This document shows, one piece after another, positions 38,106-49,707 of a DNA stretch of 64,000 nt (the stretch's first letter is position 1; each line of letters opens with the position of its first letter). The position numbers were made by a program, and so were the translations under genes. The notes beneath the pieces were generated by a model, which was not told where the DNA came from, searched no databases, and was given only the letters and a program-made list of their open reading frames with translations. The stretch is from Magnolia sinica (lineage: Eukaryota > Streptophyta > Magnoliopsida > Magnoliales > Magnoliaceae). The stretch lies in the NCBI RefSeq assembly GCF_029962835.1, contig NC_080577.1:8532501-8596500 (forward strand), given 5' to 3'.

Positions 38106-38132
38106 GGGGGGGGTGGGGGGGGGGGGGGGGGT
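38106..38132 (+). repeat. Poly(G) tract
   Basis: GACTGAG is followed by 8 G, one T and about 17 G. It has strong potential for G-quadruplex formation and for replication or sequencing slippage. Confidence 0.85.
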
Positions 38133-38153
38133 AGGACGCATTCCACCTCCCCT

Positions 38154-38273
38154 GTTTTTTTTTTTCACACACGCACACACAACCCCACACACTCACCCCA
38201 TAGTGGAATTTCACCACCCATGGGTACTCGAACCCTTGACCGGGTGTTGAAACTCCTAAGAATCTACCACCGC
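38154..38273 (-). mobile_element. tRNA-derived SINE, minus strand
   Basis: Read on the minus strand: GGTGGTAGATTC (A-box-like), GGGTCAAGGGTTCGAGTACC (B-box-like), then a GTGTGTGTG stretch and poly(A), seen as poly(T) at 38154-38166. It is an inverted neighbour of the SINE at 38296. No clear target duplication. Confidence 0.75.
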
Positions 38274-38295
38274 AAGTGTAAAGGACTGGCGTCCC

Positions 38296-38440
38296 GGGTG
38301 GTAGACTCCTTGGAGTTTCAACACTGGGTCAAGGGTTCGAGTACCCATGGTGGTGAAATCCCAAGGCGTGCATGTGTGGGGTGTGTGTGCGTGCAGCATG
38401 AGCGTGTGGGGGTGTGTGTGCGTGTGTAAAAAGAAAAAAA
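38296..38440 (+). mobile_element. tRNA-derived SINE with 20-bp target duplication
   Basis: 145 bp: GGGTGGTAGACTCC (A box), GGGTCAAGGGTTCGAGTACC (B box), a TGTGTGTGCGTG region and an A-rich tail. It is flanked by GTGTAAAG(G/A)ACTGGCGTCCC at 38276-38295 and 38441-38460, with one mismatch. The internal pol III promoter pattern marks it as a tRNA-related SINE and not a tRNA gene. Confidence 0.88.
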
Positions 38441-38460
38441 GTGTAAAGAACTGGCGTCCC

Positions 38461-39129
38461 CTGTTATATTGTAGATTGGACGACAAATAAACATTACTAC
38501 GGGCCCAGGTATATGCTTCAATTTTGAAAAGGACACATACATCCACAGTTGGCACCAGCTATAGCTTACTGAGTTACTTGGTACGCAATCGGTAGTCCCC
38601 AATCTACGTATACACACACAGCATGGTCTCTCAGTGGGGTCCGTGTACACGCGGTCTGGCAGAGTATACTCGCCGTCAGAAGGGCCAGACACATGTCAGA
38701 GATCTGAACATACCAGACACGTGAGGATTCGGTTTTCATTTTAGGTAGTGCGGACCACACTGATATGATTGCACATGGACGGTCGGACTTTACCCACTGC
38801 CATTTTTCTCGTACCCTGAGTTGCCTGATCAGCGGACCCATATTGCTTTTTTAATCCGGATCCACTGCTTGCTATAAAAGTAAGAAAATCGTGTTTTCCT
38901 CATTGCTAGTCAGCCCTGCTAGCTTAAATGCAGTATGGATGGTTCAGAATTTTTCTATTTACGATAAGCAAAGATTTTGATTTCTTTTATTTTTGGTTCA
39001 TAGCATACTTAAAGTATATATTACCTAAAGAAGGGTTTAAATCTTTGACACGTATCATGTAGGCTGGATCTCTGCAACGTATACTTTGGATGCTACCCCA
39101 CCAAGACCTAACTAGAGATGGATGGTCCT
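38461..39129. other. Intergenic, nothing recognised
   Basis: Overlapping minus-strand open frames occur here, but none has a recognisable domain. No repeat other than short MITE-like words. Confidence 0.35.
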
Positions 39130-39460
39130 GAGTCTGTGGGGGCGCATTGTGATATGTCTTATTTACACCGTCCATTGATAGATCCATTTAGGCCATCAAC
39201 AAAAAAAAAAAAAGAAGAAGTATATAGAAGGCTAAAGTGGACCACACCACATGAAGCCAACCCCAGGCCAGCCGATTGACTTCCCATCTCCAAAGTGGCT
39301 TCCAACACAGTTTCCTACACTGTTTGTCGTAGAAAGCTTAATGAGCCCACTGTTATATTTGTGTGACATCCACTCTGTTCATCACTTGCGTTAGCTCATG
39401 TAAGACGTGAGCCCAGAGAGATCCAAACTCAAGTACATCGTGCTATAAGGAAGTGAGGAT
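39130..39460. mobile_element. Foldback MITE, rearranged
   Basis: Left-arm sequence GCATTGTGATATGTCTTATTTACACCGTCCATTG followed by interior and mirrored pieces (AAGTGGACCACACCACATGAAG). It is internally rearranged. Confidence 0.5.
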
Positions 39461-39534
39461 GAGATGCCCATCATTTAAGGGTGCCGATTGGGTACTACCC
39501 ACACCAAGACCTAGCTAGAGATGGATAGTCTTGT

Positions 39535-39890
39535 CAGGGGTTTTGTGGAGGCACTATGATATACGTGTTTTATCCAAGTCATTCATCCATTTTGAAAGAT
39601 CATTTTAGGGCATGAGCTTGAAAAGGAGACGGATTGAAGGCTCATGTGGACTACACCACATAAGTAGTGACAATGATGCCCACTATTAAAACCTTCCTAG
39701 GGCTCATCCTGCTGTTTATTTGCCATCCAACTCGATCATAAAGGTCATATGTACTTAATGAAAGGGTATGGTCCCCTAGAGCATTCCATTTACCTTAGTT
39801 TTCGGCTCGTCGGTTCCTAAAATGATTTATCAAAATAGATGGATAGCGTGGTTACACATGCATCTGGTGAGCCCCACAGAGCCCATGACA
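39535..39890. mobile_element. Foldback MITE copy, upstream of gene C
   Basis: Left arm CACTATGATATACGTGTTTTATCC and right arm GGATAGCGTGGTTACACATGCATCTGGTGAGCCCC, with ATCATTTTAGGGCATGAG near the left. Its end is about 240 bases from the start codon of gene C. Confidence 0.7.
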
Positions 39891-40125
39891 AGACCATCTG
39901 TCTCTAGCTAGGGATTGTAATAGTACCCAATCCCCCCATTCAAACAGTTCATGAACGGTCTGGATTTGACATGCATGGACGCAGATGATTGATCGATCAC
40001 AATCATCTAAGAGACGGTGAAAATCGTGTGTTGTAGACTTACAGTGTAGCGCCCATCAATCAATGCCCTTCGCCTTCTTATATGGGACAACTTGCAAATG
40101 CAACCTACACCATAGACCTCATTCA

Positions 40126-43100
40126 ATGGCTCTTTCTCCATCTCGTCCTCTGCTCATGAAGCTTCCTCTCCTCATCTTCTCTTTCTATTGCTTCTCCATC
40201 ATCACGGCCTATTCCGCTTCCCGCCACTACACTTCGATTTTCAGCTTTGGAGATTCATTAGCCGACACCGGCAACTTTCTCGTCTCTGGCGCCCTTCCAT
40301 TTCCTGCAATTGGTAGACTCCCTTATGGCGAGACCTACTTCCGCCGTCCAACTGGCCGTTGCTCTGATGGGCGCTTGATTGTCGACTTCATTGGTACCAT
40401 TCATTTCCTTTCCATATTCTGTACGTTGATTGGTCTTGAATCTGCTGCTGAGCCATGAGCTGAGTCACTGAGTTCATGTGAGTTCATGGGCTCATGTAGC
40501 TCAGTTTGAGAAAGAAGGATAATCTTGCTGATTAACAATGCAAGACCGTCTTTATTTCAGTTTTTTAAACTACGATTGATTAGTGTAGTATGTGTGAGTG
40601 ATCCAAGGTTCAAGCCCTGGTAGTGTTACCTTTAAATAAAAAATAAAAAAAATCTTTACCATTCAAGGGTGGTCATACAGCTATTTGTACTGTTCCAAGA
40701 CGGTGAACAGTCATCGATCTGGACCTATTCTTTCATCAATCCAAAGTTGTAATCATTTTAGTCTAAAAATATGAAATGATCACTTTAATTTAGTATCTAC
40801 TTAACGCTAGAAAAGTGTGGCAGTTGATAAAAATCCATCCCAAACATTTATTTGTTTCTCGCGTGGAATTTTATTGCTATGCAGCTGAGTCATATGGGCT
40901 TCCGAAGCTACCACCATATCTAGGACATTCGCATGGGCAAGATCCACGGCAAGGAGTGAATTTCGCAGTGGCAGGAGCAACTGCTCTCGATTTCACCTTC
41001 TTTCAAGAGAGAAATCTTGCTAGAACAATGTGGACAAACAGTTCGTTGAATCAACAGCTAAGATGGTTTGAGGAATTAAAGCCTTCCCTTTGCAACACAG
41101 ATAAAGGTTTTGCTACATAGATATATCTTTCTAGCATTTTATCTGATTTCGTGCCATTTCTCTAAAAATCTCTTTCAATTTTCATGGCGTCGTGTAGATT
41201 GCGCCGATTACTTCCGTAAATCCCTATTTCTGGTGGGAGAAATCGGTGGAAACGATTACAACTATGCCTTCTTTCAAGGTGCAAGCATGAAACAAATCCG
41301 ATCGTTTGTGCCCCAAGTCGTCGACACCATTGCATTTGTCACCAGCGTATGAACTCAATAAATACTCGTGCTATGGTTTTGCAAGTGATTGATTAAAGCA
41401 ATTCTAAGTTAATCTGTGTAGAAAGTTTAAAGAGGAGACAATGTAGGTGAGATCTAGGCCGTTCATCTAGTGGGACTCACTATCGAAATTCTCTAGCCCA
41501 CTCATCAGATGGGCCACACATGTACATTGAATATGAACCGTCCATTGTGGCCAACTTGTAAGTAGACTAGCCTATTTTCAAGCCAGGAAGGTGTGTTCAT
41601 GATGGGACCAACATAATGAATGGCCCGGATCTCTCTTGCACGTGCCACGTCGACACGTGGACCGCCTTAGCATTGCTCGATCAGTAATTGTTGGTTTGGA
41701 ATTCATCCAATGCTAAGCACACAGCGAAAGTTTGATATGGGCGAATACGTCCCCAAGTGGGTCCCACTTACCAAATATCAGCTAACAGTAAACTTTCGCT
41801 ATGTTTGTTTCCCACTTGATCCTCACCGTTGGTTTCTCCGTCCATGTGGGCCACGCGATCAGGTGGTAGGATTCTGATATGATCGAATGTTCGTTTGGCC
41901 CATCACAGAGATTGATCGAGCATGGGGCGGTGGATCTTATGGTGCCCGGAAATCTACCGATCGGATGCTCTTCCCTCTATCTTACTATCTTCTACACCCC
42001 TAACAAAGCAGAATACGATCCACGTAACGGTTGCTTACCGGCACTAAACCGTTTCTCGCGCTACCACAATTCGCAACTCCGACGGGCTTTAGAAGGACTA
42101 CGCCAAAAGTATCCACACGCGAATATCGTATATGCCGACTACTATGGTGCAGCCATGCGATTCTTTCACGCCCCGCAACATTTCGGTGAGCTCATTTATG
42201 ACATTTCCTTTTTTATTTTAGCAAGTGGGGACCATGATCCAGTGAATCTAATCGTGCTTTCTGATGGATGGGCCATTCCATTAAATTCTCCCTTTTAAAT
42301 GGACGTTAACGAAAGAATACAGCAATGGTCCATTATCATTGGACAAATGAACAATTTTGGATGGTTAATATATTCCAATTTTGGATATTTTGAGATATTA
42401 TCTATCTAAAATTGTCTTCACATCATATCAACGGTCTTGATCACCAAAAAATGGGCCCAATTGTACGGAATAAAGGACACAGGAAATTTTCATATCCTCA
42501 GGCATTGGGCAGTTGTCTGGTTATAAATATATGCTCTGTTACGCGCGTGTACATCCAAATCTCAAGTGGACCACGTTACATGAAACCGTGTTAAATGAAC
42601 ATTGATCATTGAAAACTTTATGGGGCCGTAAAAGTATTGGATCAAGCTGATCTTTATTTTTTTTCCCCCTTCATCTGGGTCTGTATGACCTAATCAACAG
42701 ATTGGATGTCAAATAAACAGTACAGTGGGCCTTAGGAGGATTTTAATGGTGGATATCCAATCACTATTGTTTTCCGTGGTGTGGTCCACCTGAGATTTAT
42801 ATTCCTCTAATTTTTGGTAACAAGCACTAAAATGATCTGTAAAAATGGATGAACGGAATGGATGAAACACATACATCATGGTGGGCCTATAGAAAATCTT
42901 ACCAGGGGAGTAGCCAATCCGTTTCCGTCCGCTAATTCACATGTCATCATATGTCAGAAGTGAATCACTGGAAAGATTCTCTATCCCAGGAATAAGATCA
43001 GTCCAATGCTCGTGTGGGCCAAAATTAACCGAATAAATGCACGGTTGTGGAAAAATCAGACGAACTTTTCCAACTTATTAAATTATTTTTAATATCAAGG

Positions 43101-45326
43101 CGCATCTATTAAATGGACCACATTTATCTTTGCGCAGTAATATATACACGGTGAGGTCCACCTGATGGATGGTTTAGATATTTCAGAGTCTGCCACGCGG
43201 CATATGTGATGATCCTTGAACCCTTGACCCGGTATTGAAACTCCTGGGAGTCTACCCCCGTGGAGAAAGATTAATTCAATAGGGAAATACACGTGTGTGG
43301 GATTAGCAAAGCTGAATCAACAATATCCCATTTGGGGTTCGTGGCATGGGAGCGGTGAACCCACGTATCCGAACCATACATCTTGTGGGCCCTCCTATGG
43401 AGATGCGAAAGCTATCAGACAATCCTAGCCATCATCTAGATGAGGGACTTTCCCCTTTCGGATGTGGACGGTTGACCATACTAGGCTGGGAGCAGCGATG
43501 AGCGTTTATTATGTAATGTGGGCCATCCGTGAAAGGACTCCAAATTAGCCAACTGTATCGTAAATTGTAGTAACGGGAAACGACCTAACACGAGATATCT
43601 TTGGACACCTTGGACCCATCGCCTTTATGAAAGCGGCTGGTGTTGTTCAAGGGTTAGGTTTACCTTTATGTACATGTATATTAGGAATGTCAACTTTCGG
43701 TAATGTTGATTTCCATGGGCCCCACCGTGATATATATTGGAAATCGAAGCCGTCCATTGTGTGCACACCCCATTTTTAGTCAGAAATATCAGAAAACAGT
43801 CTTGCTCAGGTGGGCCACACCACAAAGAACATTGGAGAGGTAATGGTAACTGTAGTTTTTATGTGTGGGGATATTGATTATATGCCATCCAACCTCTTTA
43901 TTGTGTGTGCCTTATATGGATGAAGTGACAGCCCAAAAATAAGGTCATTTCAACACTCAAGTAGGCCACACCATGTGATTTGGAGGTCTTATGTAAGACA
44001 TTATTCTATTTCTGTCGGTGTAGCTCATTGAATTTTGGATCTGACGACTGTTGGGGTGGCATAGTTTGTCGACGGTATGCATGTTAATCATACATCTCAG
44101 TGGTCCCACATCAAGCCGACCCTACCGTATGATTGGCGGGAAGCGGATTGCGTGGTGTGCACCAAGTACTGTGGGCCCACGATGATGTATGTGTTATATC
44201 CACACCGTCCATCAATTTTGCGAGATCGTTTTCAGCATGGATCATAAAACCGAGGTATATCCAGAGCTCAAGGTGGACAACAGCGCAGAAAGCAGTTGAG
44301 GAGATTCAACGTCTATGATTGAAAACTTCTTGAGAGTCACCGAAGTTTTGGATCAACCTGATATTTGTGTTTTCCTTTCATCCAGGTCTGTGTGACCTTA
44401 TAAACAGGTTAATGGTGGCCCTAGGAAGGTTTCAACCGTGGACGTTATTGTCATAACTGCTTCCTTTGGTGTGGTTCGCTTATCTTTTGTATCTTATTTT
44501 CGGGCCTATGTCCTAAAATTATTTCAAAAAACAGATGGACGGTGTGGATATAAGACATACATCATGGAGGGCACATAGCTTGGTGACGTCAACACACCAA
44601 GGTCAGGTGGTGTGTAGCATCCCGCACAATCCACTTCCATAGTTGAGGGAGCGGATTAGGTGAGACCCCGCATCCACCGAGGTAGGTGGGACACCTAACC
44701 GTGGGGCCCACTGTGATGTATGTGACTACATCCACGCTGTCCATCCTTATTGAAAGCTCGTTTCAGGCATGATCCAAAAATTGAAGCAATTCCAAATATC
44801 AGGTGGACCATAATACAGGAAACATTGGTTATTGAACATGAAAAACTTCTTGTGGGCCACAACAGTTTAAGATCAAGCTGATATTTGTGTAGTTTCTTTA
44901 TCCACATCTCTGTGACTTTATCAACACATTAGATAGCAAATTAATAAAAATTCTGGTGGCCCCTTGAAGTTTTTAATGGTGGGGATTCAATCCGTCTAAT
45001 GGTGGAAATTCTGGTGCCACACCTGATAAGAGATGATTACTTCATCTAATCGCTGGGACCGTAATTGGACAACCGTCTAATCTGTTGTTATTGCAGGATT
45101 TACAAGTGGGGCTCTAGTAGCTTGTTGCGGTGGGGGAGGTCTGTACAATTTCAACGTATCGGCTCGATGTGGTCATCTTGGATCATGGGCCTGTAGTGAT
45201 CCATCGACACACGTGAATTGGGATGGGATCCATTTAACCGAAGCGGCGTACAGGATCATTGCCACTGGTTTGATACAAGGCCCATACTCTAACCCACCAA
45301 TGTCATCCCTTCATCTTCACCGTTGA
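40126..45326 (+). CDS. GDSL esterase/lipase gene C, complete, 5 exons
   Basis: Predicted secreted SGNH/GDSL hydrolase of 381 aa. Exons: 40126-40393, 40885-41106, 41198-41346, 41909-42185, 45097-45326 (stop TGA), all with GT..AG introns. Exons 3 and 4 have exactly the lengths found in A and B, and intron phases agree. The ATG at 40126 precedes a hydrophobic signal-peptide-like segment (about residues 9-30); an in-frame ATG at 40063 would add 21 non-hydrophobic residues. Catalytic features: FGDSLADTGN with Ser44, NFAVAGATA with Gly120, GEIGGNDYNY with Asn182, and NWDGIHLTE with Asp348/His351. CACSDP-type cysteines appear as WACSDP near residue 336. The C-terminus is ~20 residues shorter than in B. 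Intron 4 (2.9 kb) is crowded with foldback MITEs. I would place it with acetylajmalan-esterase-like/At1g28 GDSL genes; the substrate is unknown. Confidence 0.93.
40595..40655 (+). mobile_element. SINE-like tail in intron 1 of gene C
   Basis: GATCCAAGGTTCAAGCCCTGG is a B-box-like motif, followed by AGTGTTACC and an A-rich tail (TTTAAATAAAAAATAAAAAAAA). A weak repeat TCTTTA flanks the region. The A box is not convincing. Confidence 0.4.
42420..42925. mobile_element. Foldback MITE in intron 4 of gene C
   Basis: The interior TCTCAAGTGGACCACGTTAC..GTGGTCCACCTGAGA is palindromic. The right end ..GGGGAGTAGCCAATCCGTTTC matches the end of the complete copy at 46570-47104. The left arm is damaged. Confidence 0.75.
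43205..43262 (-). mobile_element. SINE fragment in intron 4 of gene C
   Basis: On the minus strand: GGGGGTAGACTCCCAGGAG, then CAATACCGGGTCAAGGGTTC. Same SINE family as 38154-38273 and 38296-38440, without the tail. Confidence 0.6.
43705..44115. mobile_element. Foldback MITE in intron 4 of gene C
   Basis: Left arm GGGCCCCACCGTGATATATATTGG and right arm CATGTTAATCATACATCTCAGTGG, with the mirrored interior motifs GGTGGGCCACACCACA and GTAGCTCATTGAA. Confidence 0.65.
44148..44633. mobile_element. Foldback MITE in intron 4 of gene C
   Basis: Ends GGAAGCGGATTGCGTGGTG.. and ..CACAATCCACTTCC are inverted copies. The inner arms are GGGCCCACGATGATGTATGTG and CATACATCATGGAGGGC. No clean target duplication. 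Confidence 0.75.
44690..45010. mobile_element. Foldback MITE, right arm missing, intron 4 of gene C
   Basis: The left arm GGGGCCCACTGTGATGTATGTG..CATCCACGCTGTCCATCC and the interior are present, breaking off after TTTTTAATGGTGGGGATTCAATCC. The end lies less than 90 bases before exon 5. Confidence 0.7.
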
Positions 45327-46558
45327 TTATGTATTTCCCTCTCTTGTTACAAAATAAAGTCGTTCAGATCTCGAATAACTTCCCTTACATGTGGGCTCGT
45401 GGTTCGAATGTACATACCGTTCATGTGATGGGCCATACCTTGATTTGGGATGCCCTACCTTTTGATTGGTCAATTTTCAGATGAAAATGGGTGGTTTGTG
45501 CATTCTTTTCTTAACCTTTTATCTGTGCAGGCAACCTAATGAAGGGTTACGATTTTCCAATCTGAGATATCTTTGAGAGTGTCCCATATCCACAGAGGGG
45601 GACGTCAGATCAACGGCTTAGATCACTTGACCTGTTCTCCCATATGTACCAAACCTTTCACGTCAGCAAACTATTCATTTGCTCAGCACCCTATAGTTTC
45701 TTTCAGTTCATCGCGACTCATCAATCATCACTATTATCCTTTTATATATCCCATTTTCGCCTGGTCCATCATGATGGGTACAATTGGATTTACGGTCTGA
45801 TCATCTAAACCGTCCATATTCTTCTCCTGCAATGGATGAACATCTCTATAAAAACAAGCTACGGCTCAACCAACCACTTGATTCCCCCATTAAGATGAAC
45901 GTTCACCCTCTTCTGTTTCAACCGTCTATCATAGACCATCAATATGATGGATAGGATTTTCTGATAGGTGGGGCCTGGTCCAAATGCGATGAAACAGACG
46001 AAACAAATGTACGCAGGGCGTATATTAACTCAATTAAACTGTCGGGTTCGGGCAAAGTTAAATGGTAGCAGGTCGGGTTCGGATAAATAAAACCCGAAGC
46101 ACATCGATAGAAGACAAGTACAGACACATACATATGATGTATGTATGTAGTGTCTGTATCATGGGTTAAAGATTTGGACAAGTCTAATACGACTCGTCCG
46201 AGTCTACTCAGCTCAGTAGCATTGGAACTGGGCCCCTACTAGCCTGGTCCACTTCTCTTCTAAAACCTGTGATCGGATGCGATTGGGACATATCATTGAA
46301 AACGGGCAAAAGTTACACCCACGAAAGAATCAGGACCTTTCACTACTGTGGTCTAACTTTAACGGGATTGACCCAAAGTTCAGGTTGGTGCATTCATCAC
46401 GTGGGTTACACGGGCGTTTAATCTGCGTTCGTCGTAATTTTCTTGCTGTCCATGTCCCTCGTACACATCGCATACCTGATGTGTAGAGTTATATAACTTG
46501 ATTAAGGTTGGTCCACGGATTACACGTGTGGAAGGGTGATATGCAAGTCAGGTCTGCC
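45327..46558. other. Downstream of gene C, nothing recognised
   Basis: No protein with recognisable features. AATAAAG at about 45352-45358 could serve as a polyadenylation signal for gene C. A hairpin at 46120-46157 is listed separately. Confidence 0.4.
46120..46157. repeat. Short inverted repeat (hairpin)
   Basis: ACAGACAC at 46120-46127 pairs with GTGTCTGT at 46150-46157. The inner ATACAT/ATGTAT words extend the stem. Confidence 0.75.
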
Positions 46559-46569
46559 CATATGCAAGG

Positions 46570-47104
46570 GAAACGGATTGGCTACTCCCCTTGCCACCAG
46601 CCAATGGCTGATGGTCGGTGCTCTATGGGACCCACCATGATGTATGTGTTTCATCCATGCCGTCCATCTATTTTTCTAGATAATTTTATGCTATAATACA
46701 AATAATCAGTTATATCCCAATCTCAAGTGGACCACATTACAGGAAACAGTGTTGAATGAACATCGACCGTTAAAAACTTTTTAGGGGCTATAAAAGTTTT
46801 GCATCAAGCTGATATTTTTTTTCCCTTCATCTGGGTCTTTATGACCTAATAAACAGTTTGGATGTTAAATAAACAGTACAGTGGGCCTTATGAGGATTTT
46901 AATGGTGGATATCCAATCACTATTGTTTTCCTGTGGTGTGGTCTGGCTGAGATTTATATCCCTCTCATTTTTTGAAGAAAGACCTAAATTGATCTTTAAA
47001 TATGAATGAACGGAATGGATGAAATACAAACATCATGGTGGGGCCCGTAGAGCACCAACCACCAGCCACAGGGCTGGTCGCATGGGGAGTAGCCAATCGG
47101 TTTC
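46570..47104. mobile_element. Complete foldback MITE with 11-bp target duplication
   Basis: 535 bp, near-palindromic over its whole length. Terminal inverted repeats GAAACGGATTGGCTACTCC and (mirrored) GAAACCGATTGGCTACTCC. Flanks CATATGCAAGG at 46559-46569 and 47105-47115 are identical. The 11-bp duplication and very long arms fit a Mutator-like (MULE) MITE. This is the best copy in the window for defining the family's ends. Confidence 0.9.
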
Positions 47105-47339
47105 CATATGCAAGGACCTGGCATGAATTGGCATGAATAGACTGTCTTAAAAATCACATCGACAAGACAATCCTGTCAATTGGATTTGTCACGGTGTGAT
47201 TAGGTGGCATGGAGTTGTACGTGGTCCATCCACATTTTAAAAAAGAATAAATGGTAAGGATTGCATTAATCTATGTATCATATCATCCATTCCAACGGGC
47301 AGATTTGGTAGGATTTCCATTGGATTTTGAAGTCTACTG

Positions 47340-47720
47340 CATATGTGAGGCCTTACATCTGTGTATATGTTTTATTTATGTTGTCCATCCACGTGTACTC
47401 CCCTCTACACTCGAAACTTGAGTGACTTGAATGTAGGTGGCCAGCATCAGTTGTAAAACATGGTCCCTTATAATTCCATAGTCCATTAAATGAAGAATTT
47501 GACGGTTGAAATGCCATGGCATTTTTAGATATATAATCATTATACAATAACAGTGTTAATTACACCTCATCCAATTCCAAATAGGCACTAAGAATATGGG
47601 ATTAAGTAATGTTAAATTGTGTTACGTGGAACTATCAAATGCTTTGAATGTGCCTCATTTTTTTGGACTCATGCCTTGAAATAATATTGTAAAATGGATA
47701 GACACTGTAAATTTAACAAA
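47340..47720. mobile_element. Degenerate foldback MITE
   Basis: A left-arm trace (CTGTGTATATGTTTTATTTATGTTGTCCATCC) and a right-arm trace (TTTGGACTCATGCCTTGAAATAATATTGTAAAATGGATAG) survive. The interior has mostly been replaced. Confidence 0.45.
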
Positions 47721-48167
47721 TACATTAGGGTGGGATTCAAAGAACTTATTGGCGTCAACACACCACTGAGGTTGTTGGTTTGCGACCGGCCAGTGACCCC
47801 TCACTAGCTTGGCGACAAAGAGAAAGTTGAGAGAGAAAAACCCATGCAACCCAAATATTATATATTTAAGATCTTCCGGTCTGGGGATACTTTATGAATT
47901 GGCCTTCATCAGTCTGAATCACTGGATTCGTAGGGCAACTTAACTGTCCAAAATTTCAGATTGAGCATTGTGTTATACATTGATTCATCACATGGTTTGT
48001 TTCGTCATTTCAAGTCCTCAATCGTACATACGTGATTTGGGAGATTCCGTTAAGATTCTACAATGATACATTAACCACACGATCCTAACGCCTAATCAAT
48101 TTAAATTGATGGTGTTTCAAATAATTCATTCCAAGGCTTTTTTAATTGAACTTTCAGGATGATCTCA

Positions 48168-48285
48168 TGGATGGGACTTTTTGGACTGTGGCACGTGTAA
48201 TGTAGAGGCCATCTGATTGACAATCTGGATGGGACATTTTTGGATTGTAGCCCATGTAATGTAGTGGCCATCTGATTGACCATCT
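48168..48285 (+). repeat. Two-copy tandem duplication, ~58 bp
   Basis: Units 48168-48225 and 48226-48285 each read TGGATGGGAC..TTTTTGGA..TGTAATGTAG..GGCCATCTGATTGAC. They differ at a few bases. Confidence 0.85.
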
Positions 48286-48607
48286 GGAATCTCTCACTGC
48301 GCACTATAAAATGGTGCAGAACCATGCATGGGACACGTCGAAAACATCAGCTTTTACATGCCCAAACTCTAATTGGATGATCCTAACCATCCAATCAATA
48401 ATTGTCGGCAATAAATATGTGTGGTCTTTGATCGTTCATATGGTTGGAGAGATATTTGTTCACACACATCAACGGCTTGAATCACTGAACCAAAGCTGCC
48501 CTAGTAACTCTATGATGTATGGGAAATGTACTGTAACATTCCTCTTATCTGATAGATTAGATTAATGAGTCCAAATCATCTTCATTTTCATTTATGATAA
48601 TGTGAAG

Positions 48608-48948
48608 GGAAGTGGACTGCCCGGTGACCCCAACACCACCCAGCTAGATGGTGTTGGGAGCTGTAGGTCCACCGTACTGTATTTGTTTTATATACGCTAT
48701 CCATCGATTTTTTTCAGCTTGTTTTACAGTATGGTCAGTCAAAAAATTAAGAAATTAAAAGCTCAAGTGGATCATACCATAGGAAATAATGGTGATTGAA
48801 CACCCATGATTAGAAACTTTCGGAAGCCGCAAAACTTTTGGATCAGGTTGATATTTGTGTTTTTCTTTCATTCATGGCTGTGTGACCTTATGGATTATAT
48901 ATAAAACTAATGGATGGCGTGTTGGGGTCACCGCCCAATCTACTTTCC
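48608..48948. mobile_element. Foldback MITE, internally deleted
   Basis: Ends GGAAGTGGACTGCCCGGTGAC and (mirrored) GGAAAGTAGATTGGGCGGTGAC. Most of the right half is missing. No clear target duplication. Confidence 0.7.
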
Positions 48949-49707
48949 GGTGTAAAATAATCCAAAAGATACCGTTGAAAAATAGACCCTTGAAGAAAGA
49001 GATGAGATCAACGGAGCGGATTAGGTGCAATCCCGACCTTTTACACCTAATCCACAAGGGGGAAAATCTTGATAAGAAAAAAACGGAATATCTTTTTGGT
49101 TGTCCTTATGGCTAACTAAATGAGATTAAAAAAAAAGTCATGAGTAGCCAAAAGGATAAGTCTAGCTAGCTATAGCCATGAGACACGTGGCTTATATCTC
49201 ACTCACGTGGTGAGCCAATTACTGGTCACAGTGGCCTCATGATAAAATGATGGGTACGACCGAAACACAATTGCAACAAAGTGACGGATTCAGCTAATAC
49301 ACTATAATATTACATAAGTTGGCCAAGTTTCATGGTGCACTACACATTCATGTAGAGAAAGAGATGACTATCACCAACACGTGGCATCTCAAAAAGATTT
49401 CATGTCCACGTAACAAGAGTATGATGGGCATGCAACCAATGACTGGCCCACAACTAATGATTAGCATAGGTAGCATTGTTTGATAAGTCACAAGTATTTT
49501 TTGGCTTAGACGATTATTTCTACATATGTAGATACGCAGAGTGGTTATAGAAATGTCTTTCTAGCTACCACCTCAACACTCTATAAATAAGAAAAAGATT
49601 GAAGAGTTTCGGATTCTCGCCAACCTAATATAAATTGAATCTAGAGCGCAATGTTGCCTATATTATTTCATTTGTCTTAGTTTATCCTAAACTAGGAGTA
49701 GCATAAT
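48949..49707. other. Intergenic, unclassified repeat remnant
   Basis: 49550-49690 (TCTATAAATAAG..GAGTTTCGGATTCTCGCC..) resembles part of 19930-20030. It may be a remnant of the same unknown element. No gene. Confidence 0.35.

Noticed and set aside
38296-38440. Possible tRNA gene from A- and B-box motifs
   Set aside because: No cloverleaf is apparent, and the poly(A) tail plus 20-bp target duplication mark a SINE.
38220-38841. Overlapping open frames on both strands around the SINE pair
   Set aside because: They cross SINE and GT-repeat sequence and show no domain or splice signals.
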